Below, in pieces: positions 15,960-25,739 of a stretch of 47,733 nucleotides of DNA. A program made the position numbers and the translations under genes. The notes beneath the pieces were generated by a model, which was not told the DNA's origin, ran no database searches, and worked only from the letters and a program-made list of their open reading frames with translations. This DNA is from JBFGCT01 sp041581055 (GTDB lineage: Bacteria; Actinomycetota; Acidimicrobiia; Acidimicrobiales; Ilumatobacteraceae): the NCBI GenBank assembly GCA_041581055.1, contig JBFGCT010000006.1, positions 1-47,733 of the forward strand, given 5' to 3'. The stretch's first letter is position 1. The number at the start of each line of letters is the position of its first letter.

Positions 15960-16256
15960 GTGGCCGACCCGATCCCCATCACGGCGTCACTCGACTCGGT
16001 GATGAAGTCGCTGCGCGGCACCGACCGGATCCAGATCGGCGGCGTGTTCGGTCGTTGGGCCGAGACGGTGGGCGAGGATCTGGCCCGTCACGTGCGCCCG
16101 GTGCGGCTCGACCAGGGGGTGCTGACCTTGGAGGCGGCCGACCCGGCGTGGGCCACGCAGGTGAAGTTCCTGACCGGCGACATCATCGCCCGCCTGTCGG
16201 CGGTCGCCGACGTCGAGATCGAGCGCATCGACGTGCGTGTCGCGCGGCCGCGCTGA
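15960..16256 (+). CDS. dciA: DUF721 / DciA-family helicase-loading protein
   Basis: 98 aa. The DUF721 core is visible: SLDSVMKSLRGTDRIQIGGVF, GRWAETVGEDLARHVRPVRL, GVLTLEAADPAWATQVKFL. DciA is the ancestral replicative-helicase operator that replaces DnaC/DnaI in most bacteria, and the actinobacterial copy always lies between recF and gyrB, as here. The protein is a bare N-terminal domain; many actinobacterial homologues carry an extra ~80-residue N-terminal extension that is missing. GTG 15960 is chosen from the leaderless promoter spacing. Confidence 0.9.
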   Translation: MADPIPITASLDSVMKSLRGTDRIQIGGVFGRWAETVGEDLARHVRPVRLDQGVLTLEAADPAWATQVKFLTGDIIARLSAVADVEIERIDVRVARPR

Positions 16257-16361
16257 CCCGTGCCGGCGGGTCCGCCGCACGGCCGGGAGCATGGCCAGAT
16301 CACGGCCTGATCGGCGGCCGGAAACGCCCCGACCCTCCGCCATTCGGTGACACCCAGCCGG

Positions 16362-16367
16362 TACACT
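16362..16367 (+). promoter_or_regulatory. Candidate gyrB -10 element
   Basis: TACACT in the 231-bp gap before gyrB. Transcription from about 16374 would give a leader of ~115 nt before the GTG at 16488, unlike the leaderless genes nearby. The rest of the gap shows no gene. Confidence 0.45.
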
Positions 16368-16487
16368 GAGGGACAGTCGCGAGACGATGTGGGCGCCGGG
16401 CCCGAGATGCCGGCGAGGCCACTCGATCGCCCCCATAACGTGGCCCTTCGCGGGTCGCGACGAAATCAACGACGCATCGAGGTACGA

Positions 16488-18539
<2,052 letters not shown>

Positions 18540-18559
18540 ACCCCGAGAGCTGAACCCCT

Positions 18560-21013
18560 GTGACCGACACCGACGACACCACACCACCCGACGACCCGAT
18601 CCAGCCGATCGCGCTCCACGACGAGATGGAGAACTCGTTTCTCGAGTACGCGATGTCGGTCATCATGTCGCGGGCGCTCCCCGACGTGCGCGACGGCCTC
18701 AAGCCGGTCCACCGCCGGATCATCTGGGACATGGAGGACCAGGGGTTCCGCCCCGACCGAGCGCACGTCAAGTGCGCCCGCGTCTCGGGCGACACGATGG
18801 CCCGCTTCCACCCGCACGGCGACGGCGCGATCTACGACGCGCTGGTCCGTATGGCCCAGCCGTTCTCTCTGCGCCACCCCCTGATCGACTTCCACGGCAA
18901 CTACGGGTCGCCCGACTTCGGCCCGGCCGCTTCGCGCTACACCGAATGCCGCCTCGCCCCGCTGGCGATGCAACTGCTCGCCGACATCGACGAAGACACC
19001 GTCGACATGGTGCCGAACTACGACGGCACGACCGAGCAACCGGCCGTGCTGCCGGCGCGCTTCCCCAACCTCCTGGTCAACGGCAGCCAGGGCATCGCCG
19101 TCGGGATGGCGACCAACATCCCGCCCCACAACCTGGGCGAGGTCATCGACGCCGTCGTCCACCTGATCGACAACCCCGATGCGACCCCCGACGACCTGAT
19201 GCAGTTCGTGAAGGGCCCCGACTTCCCGACCGGTGCGAGCATCCTCGGGCGGGCCGGGATCATGGACGCCTACCGGACCGGCCGCGGGTCGGTCAAGATG
19301 CGGGCGACCGCCACCATCGAGGAGGGCAAGAACGGCCGGTTCGACATCGTCGTGTCCGCGCTCCCGTACCAGACGAGCTGCTCGGCGATCGCCGCCCGCA
19401 TCCAGGACCTGGTCGACGGCGGCGACCTCGACGGCATCGCCGACGTCAACGACGCGTCGTCCGGTGGGAGGACCGAGCTGATCATCACGCTCAAGCGCGA
19501 CGGCAACGCCAACGTCGTGCTCAACAACCTGTACAAGATGACCCAGCTGCAGTCGACGTTCTCGATCAACATGGTCGCCCTGGTCGACAGCGTGCCGCGC
19601 CAGGTCAACCTGCGCGACGCGCTCGTCGCCTACCTCAAGCACCAGCGCGAGGTCATCACCCGCCGCTCGCAGTTCCGGCTCGACAAGGCCAAGCGGCGCG
19701 AGCACATCCTCGAGGGCCGGATCAAGGCGCTCAACGTCATCGACGAGATCATCGCCCTGATCCGGGCGAGCGATGACGCGGCCGCCGCCCGCGAGGGCCT
19801 GATGGCCGCACCGTTCGAGTTCAGCGAGGTCCAGGCCAACGACATCCTCGACATGCAGCTGCGCCAGCTGACCCGGCTGTCGCGGATCGACCTCGAGACC
19901 GAGCTCGCCTCGGTGCTCGAGCTGATCACCGACCTGCAAGAGATCCTCGACAACCCCGATCGGCTCGACTCGGTGATCCGCGACGAGATCACGGCCATCC
20001 GTGACGAGTTCGCGACGCCGCGCGTCTGCGAGATCACCTACGACGACGGCGAGATGTCGATCGAAGACCTGGTCGACGACAAGGAGCTGGTCATCGTGAT
20101 GACCGAGGCGCAGTACGTCAAGGCGGTGCCGGCGGCCTCGTTCAAGACCCAGGGGCGCGGCGGCCGCGGCGTGTCCGGCGGCAAGCTCAAGCTCGACGAC
20201 ATCGTGCGCCACGTCATCTTCACGACCGCCCACGCCCACCTGCTGTTCTTCTCCAACCGGGGCAAGGTGTACCGCCTGCGGGCGCTCGAGATCCCCGAGC
20301 GCGAGCGCACGGCGAAGGGCATGCCGATCGTCAACCTGTTGCCGTTGCAGCCGGGTGAGCACATCCAGGCGATCATCGACACCCGCGACTTCGCCGGCGA
20401 GCGGTTCCTGTTCTTCGCCACGCGGAACGGCACGGTCAAGAAGACCGCCTTCGACGCCTACGACTCGAGCCGCCGCGACGGGTTGATCGCGATCAACCTG
20501 CGCGATGGCGACGAGCTGGTCAAGGTGATCGAGACCGGCGGCGACGACGACATCTTCATGGTCAGCCGGGGCGGGATGACGATCCGCTTCGACGAGAACG
20601 ACGTGCGGGCGATGGGCCGCACCGCCGGCGGCGTGCGCGGCATGAAGCTCAAGAACGCCGAGGACGCCGTGGTGTCGGTCGACGTCGCCCGCGACGACAC
20701 GGCGATCCTGCTCATGACCGAGGCCGGCTACGGCAAGCGGACCCAGCTCGACAAGTTCAACCGCCAGGGCCGCGGTGGCCAAGGCGTGAAGGGCATCAAG
20801 CTGACCGGCAAGAAGGGCAAGGTCGTCGCCGCGTTCATGGTCGGGCTCGACGACGAGATCGTCGCCGTCTCGAACAACGGCATCACGATTCGCATGGCCG
20901 TGCGGGAGATCTCCTCGCAGGGCCGTGACGCGACCGGCGTCCGGATCATGAACCTCGACGACGGTGACGTCGTCGGCTCGGTCGCGCCGATCCTCGCCGC
21001 CGACGAGGACTGA
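18560..21013 (+). CDS. gyrA: DNA gyrase subunit A
   Basis: 817 aa. The catalytic tyrosine lies in SRYTECR (about residue 127) and the quinolone-pocket stretch is ARFHPHGDGAIYDALVRM. The residue aligned with E. coli Ser83 is Gly, while the Asp aligned with E. coli Asp87 is kept. The C-terminal beta-pinwheel contains two GyrA-box-like motifs, QGRGGRG at 531 and QGRGGQG at 736; gyrases usually have one canonical box (QRRGGKG type), and mycobacterial GyrA is known to carry a second. The start is a GTG at 18560. Confidence 0.97.
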   Translation: MTDTDDTTPPDDPIQPIALHDEMENSFLEYAMSVIMSRALPDVRDGLKPVHRRIIWDMEDQGFRPDRAHVKCARVSGDTMARFHPHGDGAIYDALVRMAQPFSLRHPLIDFHGNYGSPDFGPAASRYTECRLAPLAMQLLADIDEDTVDMVPNYDGTTEQPAVLPARFPNLLVNGSQGIAVGMATNIPPHNLGEVIDAVVHLIDNPDATPDDLMQFVKGPDFPTGASILGRAGIMDAYRTGRGSVKMRATATIEEGKNGRFDIVVSALPYQTSCSAIAARIQDLVDGGDLDGIADVNDASSGGRTELIITLKRDGNANVVLNNLYKMTQLQSTFSINMVALVDSVPRQVNLRDALVAYLKHQREVITRRSQFRLDKAKRREHILEGRIKALNVIDEIIALIRASDDAAAAREGLMAAPFEFSEVQANDILDMQLRQLTRLSRIDLETELASVLELITDLQEILDNPDRLDSVIRDEITAIRDEFATPRVCEITYDDGEMSIEDLVDDKELVIVMTEAQYVKAVPAASFKTQGRGGRGVSGGKLKLDDIVRHVIFTTAHAHLLFFSNRGKVYRLRALEIPERERTAKGMPIVNLLPLQPGEHIQAIIDTRDFAGERFLFFATRNGTVKKTAFDAYDSSRRDGLIAINLRDGDELVKVIETGGDDDIFMVSRGGMTIRFDENDVRAMGRTAGGVRGMKLKNAEDAVVSVDVARDDTAILLMTEAGYGKRTQLDKFNRQGRGGQGVKGIKLTGKKGKVVAAFMVGLDDEIVAVSNNGITIRMAVREISSQGRDATGVRIMNLDDGDVVGSVAPILAADED

Positions 21014-21124
21014 CCCGCTCGGCCCCGCCCGGCCCGCTCGCGATCCACAGATCGCTCGCCGCCGCCACCAGACTGGCCCGCTCGCGATCCACCGATCGCC
21101 TCCACCGATCATCAGGAGGACGAC
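21014..21124. repeat. Duplicated GATC-containing hairpin sequence after gyrA
   Basis: CCCGCTCGCGATCCACAGATCGC and CCCGCTCGCGATCCACCGATCGC-type copies (each ~23 nt; described here by their shared GCGATC...GATCGC inverted repeat) occur at about 21036 and 21077. Each could form a 6-bp hairpin with a 4-nt loop. There is no U-tract, so a terminator role is doubtful. A perfect AGGAGG precedes the next gene. Confidence 0.5.
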
Positions 21125-21469
21125 ATGGACGCGACCGGGCAGACCGACGGGCGGGGATCGTCAGCCGCCGCCGACAGGGGCCAAGCGGCGATCATGTTGC
21201 TGGTGATCACGGCCACGCTGGCGGTCGTGCTGGCCGCCGCCCTGGCCGGCTTCGGCCAGCACCTCCTCGAGCGGGGCCGGGCCCAGCACGCCGCCGACGC
21301 CGCCGCGTTGGCCTCGCTCGACGGCGGCCGGCGCGCCGCCGACGAGCTGGCGCGACGCAACGGCGCCGTGCTGGTTTCGTGGTCGCGGGGCCCGGGGCCC
21401 GACGAGGTGACCGTGGTCGTGCGGGTCGGCGGCTCGACGGCGAACGCGCGGGCGACCGACGCGCCGTGA
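21125..21469 (+). CDS. Small TadE/G-like single-pass membrane protein
   Basis: 114 aa. After a short polar N-terminus comes DRGQAAIMLLVITATLAVVLAAALAGFGQHLLERGRAQHAADAAALASL. The pattern DRGQA + one hydrophobic helix + RAQHAADAAALA is typical of actinobacterial TadE/TadG-like pilus-associated or secretion-neighbourhood proteins. A perfect AGGAGG ribosome-binding site lies ~6 nt before the ATG. Tad partners (TadA/B/C, prepilin) are not seen in the window, so it is an orphan here. Its placement between gyrA and the DUF3566 gene is unusual. Confidence 0.8.
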   Translation: MDATGQTDGRGSSAAADRGQAAIMLLVITATLAVVLAAALAGFGQHLLERGRAQHAADAAALASLDGGRRAADELARRNGAVLVSWSRGPGPDEVTVVVRVGGSTANARATDAP

Positions 21470-21532
21470 GCCCCCGTCAGCGACGCCGTCACGGCACGGA
21501 TCGCGGCCGCCGCCCGACAAACTCCCTGTGAT

Positions 21533-21547
21533 CTTGACGAAATCAAG
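21533..21547. promoter_or_regulatory. Short palindrome upstream of the DUF3566 gene
   Basis: CTTGA-CGAAA-TCAAG, a 5-bp inverted repeat 15 bp upstream of the -10 hexamer TACAAT (21562-21567). It could be an operator or part of a -35 region (TTGACG lies in it, but at a 22-nt spacing). Confidence 0.35.
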
Positions 21548-21561
21548 AGGGGTTCGGTGCC

Positions 21562-21567
21562 TACAAT
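21562..21567 (+). promoter_or_regulatory. Leaderless-type -10 hexamer for the DUF3566 gene
   Basis: TACAAT, then exactly 7 nt and the GTG at 21575. This is the clearest -10 in the window. Confidence 0.6.
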
Positions 21568-21574
21568 CGGTTGG

Positions 21575-22948
21575 GTGAGCAAGACCGAGCACGCCCTCGA
21601 CAGCGATGGGGCCGCGCTCGACGAGCTGGACGAGTTCGTCGCCGCCGAGGCGGCGGCCGCCGATCGGGCGATCGGCGAGCTGATCGACGACGCCGTCGAG
21701 CCGGGCAACGGCCACCGTCCTTCGGGAACGGTTGGCCACGACGTCGACGACGTGATCGCCGCCAACGGCTTCGACACCGCCGAGATCGAGCTGGGCGACG
21801 AGACCGACAGCGGCCTCGACACGTCCGAGCTCGACATCGCCGCCGACGAGCTCGACGCCTTCGACACGAGTGATCTCGAACGGCCGGCGGGCGACGTGCT
21901 CGACGAGGTCGCCGAGGTGGAGTCCGACACGTTCGAGCTCGTCCACCTGGAGGCGCTGATCGAGACCGACGACGGCATCGTCGACGACGAGGCGGTCGAG
22001 CAGGTCGAGGACGTCGACGCGGCCGAGCAGGTCGAGGAGGTCGAGGCGGCGGAGGACGTCGAGGAGGCGGAGGCGGCGGAGGACGTCGAGGAGGCGGAGG
22101 CGGCGGAGGAGGTCGAGGAGGCGGAGGCACTCTCCGACGCCGAGGCGCCGTACGAGCTCCCCGAGATCGTGCCGGCGACCGATGACGACGATGACGACGA
22201 CGCCGGTCAGGTCGCGCGCCACGGCGTCTTGGCCGCCCCGGTCGGGCTGGCCGCCCCGGTCGCGCGCACGGGCGACCTCGACGAGGTCTCCGACGACATC
22301 CTCGAAGAGCTGCGGCGCGCCGATATCGACGGCCCGATCGTCGAGTTCGCCCCGCAGGACGACACGACGTCGGCGCGCCGTCGTCCCAAGCGCCAACCGG
22401 ACTACGACCCGGCCCCGGTGCCGATCCCGGCGCGGCCGCCGCGCATCCTCGGTCGCAAGCCGCGGGTCCGCAAGGTCACTCGGGTCGTGCGCCATGTCGA
22501 CCCGTGGAGCGTGTTCAAGATCGCCGCCGTCGCGTTCATGGTGATGTACGTCATCGCCCTGACCGCCGGTGTGCTGCTGTGGAACGTGGCGTACGCGACC
22601 GGCACGGTCGACAACGTGGAGCGCTTCTTCGAGTCGTTCGGTTGGAGCTCGTTCGAGTTCAACGGCGGCGAGATCTACCACGCGTCGTGGATCATGGGGC
22701 TGTTCGCCGTGATCGGGCTCACCGGCGGGGCCGTGCTGGCGGCCACGCTGTTCAACTTGATCACCGACATCGTCGGCGGCATGCGGTTCACGGTGCTCGA
22801 GGAGGAGGTCGTCGAGACCCGCACGTCGCCGATGCGGCGGTTCGTGATCCGCCGCCCCGAGCCCGAGGTCCCCGCCGTGATCCACGACAGCTCGGGGGCG
22901 ATGATCCGCGAGGCCGTCGTCGACGACAGCGGTGCGATCGAGCGGTGA
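21575..22948 (+). CDS. DUF3566 membrane protein with a very long acidic N-terminus
   Basis: 457 aa. The C-terminal ~150 residues are a DUF3566 domain: two transmembrane helices (VFKIAAVAFMVMYVIALTAG and SWIMGLFAVIGLTGGAVLAATL) around a small extracytoplasmic loop, as in the protein encoded after gyrA in mycobacteria. The N-terminal ~270 residues are Asp/Glu/Ala-rich with near-tandem repeats VEEAEAAED (DNA 22010-22130), probably disordered. There are two candidate starts: GTG 21557 with GAGGGG 4 nt upstream, and GTG 21575 placed 7 nt after TACAAT. I prefer 21575 as leaderless. DUF3566 proteins are thought to work near the cell envelope or division site; the function is not established. Confidence 0.88.
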   Translation: MSKTEHALDSDGAALDELDEFVAAEAAAADRAIGELIDDAVEPGNGHRPSGTVGHDVDDVIAANGFDTAEIELGDETDSGLDTSELDIAADELDAFDTSDLERPAGDVLDEVAEVESDTFELVHLEALIETDDGIVDDEAVEQVEDVDAAEQVEEVEAAEDVEEAEAAEDVEEAEAAEEVEEAEALSDAEAPYELPEIVPATDDDDDDDAGQVARHGVLAAPVGLAAPVARTGDLDEVSDDILEELRRADIDGPIVEFAPQDDTTSARRRPKRQPDYDPAPVPIPARPPRILGRKPRVRKVTRVVRHVDPWSVFKIAAVAFMVMYVIALTAGVLLWNVAYATGTVDNVERFFESFGWSSFEFNGGEIYHASWIMGLFAVIGLTGGAVLAATLFNLITDIVGGMRFTVLEEEVVETRTSPMRRFVIRRPEPEVPAVIHDSSGAMIREAVVDDSGAIER

Positions 22949-22973
22949 CGCGGATATCGTCTCGGACCGGTCC

Positions 22974-23050
22974 GGGGCTATAGCTCAGTCGGTTAGAGCG
23001 CATCCCTGATAAGGATGAGGTCACAAGTTCGATTCTTGTTAGCCCCACCA
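22974..23050 (+). tRNA. ileT: tRNA-Ile (GAT)
   Basis: A 77-nt cloverleaf including an encoded CCA. The acceptor stem GGGGCTA pairs with TAGCCCC; the D arm is AGCTCAGTCGGTTAGAGC; the anticodon loop CTGATAA gives anticodon GAT; the T arm contains GTTCGATTC. It lies at the place occupied by ileT in other Actinobacteria (after the DUF3566 gene), but the usual neighbour tRNA-Ala is not seen. Its 3' half is the integration site of the element that follows. Confidence 0.97.
23006..23048. repeat. attL: 3' half of tRNA-Ile
   Basis: 43 bp from the anticodon loop to the first C of the CCA, repeated without mismatch at 25644-25686. Similarity continues imperfectly for ~50 bp beyond it, through the terminator hairpin. 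Confidence 0.92.
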
Positions 23051-23074
23051 CAAAACCCCTGGTAGACGGCTATG

Positions 23075-23097
23075 CGAGGTGCCAGATCGGCGCCTCG
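23075..23097 (+). terminator. Hairpin after tRNA-Ile (left att copy)
   Basis: A nine-base stem CGAGGTGCC / GGCGCCTCG around loop AGATC, including one G-T pair. It is followed by TTCCGCGTTT, a weak T-rich tail. Confidence 0.6.
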
Positions 23098-23171
23098 TTC
23101 CGCGTTTCCGGCTTCCCAGGTCCGCGCCAGGTCCGCGCGAGAATCTGGACAGTCCGCTGAAGGCGGTTCGA

Positions 23172-23684
23172 TCAGACGATTCGGCGGATGTGCTCGGCGA
23201 GGAACTCGTCAGCGTCCTCGAGCGGGTACGCCGCGTAGAACGCGTCGACCGCCGCCTCCGGTGACTCGAAGGAGCACAGCGGCCAGATCGCTTCGAGGTC
23301 GTCGGTGTCGACGGCACGCGACGCGTAGAGCTTCATCAGGAACACCGTGTCCCACGGCGCACCGAGCACGCGCAACGTCGGTCCATCGAGCAAGACCGTG
23401 CAGTCGGCGCGATCGAACGTGGCCGGAACGAACGCCGCGGCCGCATCGTTCAACCACTTGGGCGCCAGATCATGTCGGCCGGCGACACGGGCGACGGCTG
23501 CGGCCAGCTCGTCGTCGAGCCGCTGCGCGCTGTCGACGTCACGGGTCGAATCACGGAGCCCGTGCAGCGCGAGCAATGCGCCGCCGACCACGATCACGGT
23601 GTGCTGCGAGTCGTCTGGGAGTTCGTCGGCGACCTCGTGGAGGTATCGGCCGATGGTGACGGAGTCCAGCGGTTGGTCAGGCAC
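23172..23684 (-). CDS. Nucleotidyltransferase-like protein (DUF6036/AbiEii-like), candidate toxin
   Basis: 170 aa. The N-terminal helix TIGRYLHEVADEL is followed by the nucleotidyltransferase signature VIVVGGALLALHGLRDSTRDVD, with the paired Asp of a metal site in RDVDS. Later come ATFDRADCTVLLDGPTLRVL and the helical part FLMKLYASRAVDTDDLEAI, typical of the MNT/AbiEii superfamily. In AbiE-type systems such a protein is the toxin, modifying tRNA 3' ends. The GTG start at 23684 overlaps the upstream XRE gene by 8 nt, as expected for a toxin-antitoxin operon. The toxin assignment is inferred from fold and context, not shown. Confidence 0.75.
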   Translation of the reverse strand: MPDQPLDSVTIGRYLHEVADELPDDSQHTVIVVGGALLALHGLRDSTRDVDSAQRLDDELAAAVARVAGRHDLAPKWLNDAAAAFVPATFDRADCTVLLDGPTLRVLGAPWDTVFLMKLYASRAVDTDDLEAIWPLCSFESPEAAVDAFYAAYPLEDADEFLAEHIRRIV

Positions 23685-24264
23685 CGACGGTCTCCGGGTC
23701 TCGCCACAGGCTCGTTGAGTCGATCATCAGCCCGCGCGCCGCAAGTTGGGCTGGAACGAGGGGCTCGCTGATGCCGCGAGCGGTCGGTGGCTGATATGGC
23801 TCGTCGAGTCTTGGAGCCTGCTCGGTCCAAGCGGGCCGGGGAAGGTTTGCGTCGTCGGCGAGCTTCTCGGCGACAGCTGCGAGCAGTGCGTCGATGATGC
23901 GCTCCCCGGCTGGCGGAGGCGGGACATAGATCGCCTCTGGAATCCAATCCGGGTGGAGCGCGAGCTCATCGAGGACGGCGCGCCATCTCGTCCAATCGAG
24001 CCGGAGGCGCCCACGGTGGTGGGACCAGGCGTTCGCCAGTTGTCCGAGCCGAGGGCGGTGGGGAGTACCGCGGCGAACGGCGATGATCACGAGGTCGAAG
24101 CCGGCGGCGGCGAGGATGCGCGCGAGCGTGTCGACCGACGGTTCGACGACGCCGGCCTGGATGCGCGTGATGGTCGACCCGGCGACGTGCGCGTCCGCGG
24201 CGAGTCGTCTGACCGGGAGCCCAGCTGATCCTTTCGCGCTGGTGACAAGCTGACCGATATCCAC
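23677..24264 (-). CDS. XRE-type helix-turn-helix protein, candidate antitoxin
   Basis: 195 aa. The first 60 residues form a lambda-repressor-like HTH: DIGQLVTSAKGSAGLPVRRL, AADAHVAGSTITRIQAGVVE, SVDTLARILAAAGFDLVI. The remaining ~130 residues include a proline-rich segment (YVPPPPAGERIIDALLAAV) that may wrap the toxin. The start at GTG 24264 is preferred over 24285 because TATGCT (24271-24276) lies 6 nt upstream in leaderless spacing. It probably represses its own operon and neutralises the downstream nucleotidyltransferase. GC and codon use are a little lower than in the flanking chromosome. Confidence 0.75.
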   Translation of the reverse strand: MDIGQLVTSAKGSAGLPVRRLAADAHVAGSTITRIQAGVVEPSVDTLARILAAAGFDLVIIAVRRGTPHRPRLGQLANAWSHHRGRLRLDWTRWRAVLDELALHPDWIPEAIYVPPPPAGERIIDALLAAVAEKLADDANLPRPAWTEQAPRLDEPYQPPTARGISEPLVPAQLAARGLMIDSTSLWRDPETVGA

Positions 24265-24270
24265 AATGTA

Positions 24271-24276
24271 AGCATA
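24271..24276 (-). promoter_or_regulatory. Leaderless-type -10 hexamer of the XRE/nucleotidyltransferase operon
   Basis: TATGCT on the minus strand, 6 nt before the GTG at 24264. Confidence 0.45.
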
Positions 24277-24357
24277 TTTGCGCACAGATCGGAGTGCAAC
24301 CTACGGATCGAGGGGGCGTCCCCGGAATCGGGAACAGCCGGAGGGGTGTGATTCGCA

Positions 24358-25495
24358 TCACAGCAGATCGTCCGTTTGGTGTCTGCTCGTGTCGGTACGT
24401 ATCGGTTGGTGCTCACGGGGTCCGAATCGTCCGAATGCCCTGCTTGTGAGCGCCTTGCGAGGCGAATGACATTGGTGTACTTCTGATAGTCCATGTCGTT
24501 GCTGGCCCTCTTCATCGAGCCGGAAATCGTGGCCGCTGCCTCTGCCTCGGCCGCTCCTCCGTCCCAGCCTCGACAGCCCGCTCGTTCGAGCGTTTGCTCG
24601 TCTCGCCGTCAGGTCGGCCAGCTCGCGTTGGCTCTCGAGGACTGAGGAGGGTCCCCGTGTTGAAACCTCGTGCAGGAGCGAATTCGTGAAGGTCAGACAG
24701 TCGCTTGGATCAGGCGGTGAGGTCGGTACTCGTGACAACTCATCCGTGACGAAGCCTGGCAACGTGATCGTGCGGAGCGATGCCCGCGTCTTCGGCGGTC
24801 CGAAGCTGAGCGCGGGCAGCTCCGTGAGGGTTTCCGTGACCTTCACTTGCCGTCGAAGCATGTCGACGTGTTGCCACCTCAGCGCGAAGAGTTCGCCGAT
24901 GCGGAGGCCGCCGTATCCGGAAGGCGCGGTAGCGGCTGTCGATCGTGTTCGCGAGCCGCGCCAGCTCCTCGGGTGTCAGGAAGCGCATCTCCTCGCGCTC
25001 GATCCGCGGGACCGGGAGACGCTCGACCGGGTTGGCCATGATCAGCCGATCCTCGAACGCGGCCCGCATCACCTTGTTGAACACCTGTACCGCCTTGACC
25101 ACGCTCGCCGGCGCCAACCCGGGTCCGTCGACCGGATCGGACAGCCGAGCGACCCACTCACGGAGGCTCGTGCGGTCGACGCGCGCCAACGGCAGCGAGC
25201 CGAAGGTGGGTAGCACGTGAACTCGGAACGAGCACTCGTCCCGTACCCGGCTGATCGGCCGGAGGTTTGTGACGGTTGGCCACCACCGTTCCCACCACTC
25301 GGCGACCGTGATCTTGCCGGGGCGGGGATCGACGAACGAGCTCTGGGCTCGGTCGACCTCGATGAGGTGCGCGAAGTTCTCGGCGTCGCGCCGGCGCGAG
25401 AACTGCTTCGAGCGTTCCTTGCCGTCGGCGACGCGAAAGCGGACGAGATAGGCTGCCTTTCCGTTGCTCAATCGCTTCGTCCGGATTGATGCCAC
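24358..25495 (-). pseudogene. Tyrosine recombinase/integrase, frameshifted and truncated
   Basis: The first ~193 residues are a normal phage-type integrase: an arm-binding domain (SIRTKRLSNGKAAYLVRFRV), a core-binding domain (ITVAEWWERWWPTVTNLRP) and the start of the catalytic domain (FLTPEELARLANTIDSRYRAF). At about 24918-24922 the frame breaks. It continues in another frame as GYGGLRIGELFALRWQHVD, with the catalytic Arg, and GPPKTRASLRTI, the beta-hairpin Lys region. A few codons seem to be missing at the break. After ~24680 the similarity fades, and I find neither the HxxR box nor the catalytic Tyr in any frame. The enzyme cannot be functional. Confidence 0.88.
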
Positions 25496-25643
25496 GCACT
25501 CATCCTATCCCGCTCAGGTTCGCATGAGGTCCGGCGGACGGTGCAACATTGGATGATATGGAGCAACACCAACTAACACGAAAGCCCTGATCAGCGGACG
25601 TGTACGGACAACCACGGACAACAGCGGTCACCGCCTTTATGAA

Positions 25644-25686
25644 CTGATAAGGATGAGGTCACAAGTTCGATTCTTGTTAGCCCCAC
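25644..25686. repeat. attR: duplicated 3' half of tRNA-Ile
   Basis: An exact 43-bp copy of 23006-23048 without the 5' half of the tRNA, so it cannot make a tRNA. It marks the right end of the element. Confidence 0.92.
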
Positions 25687-25710
25687 AAACTCCCTGGTAG
25701 AAGACTACGC

Positions 25711-25734
25711 GAGGCACCAGATCGGTGCCTTTTC
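25711..25734 (+). terminator. Rho-independent-type terminator in right att copy
   Basis: GAGGCACC / GGTGCCTT stem around loop AGATC followed by TTT. The stem differs from the left copy (23075-23097) at two paired positions and keeps pairing. It is a better terminator than the left copy because of the T-run. Confidence 0.65.
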
Positions 25735-25739
25735 CCGCC

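Larger units (their letters stand above)
23006..25686. mobile_element. Small decayed integrative element in tRNA-Ile
   Basis: The element is bounded by the 43-bp direct repeats at 23006 and 25644, about 2.6 kb apart. It carries a nucleotidyltransferase/XRE pair and a broken tyrosine recombinase. Integration at a tRNA 3' end that regenerates an intact tRNA is the usual mode of tyrosine-recombinase elements. Having only one gene pair as cargo and a frameshifted integrase, it looks like an immobile remnant. Confidence 0.88.

Noticed and set aside
21534..21567. TTGACG and TACAAT as a -35/-10 pair
   Set aside because: Their spacing is 22 nt, too long for a normal promoter; only the -10 is retained.
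24494..24646. 49-codon plus-strand ORF MSLLALFIEPEIV...
   Set aside because: Lies antisense to the integrase pseudogene; no ribosome-binding sequence and no recognisable features.
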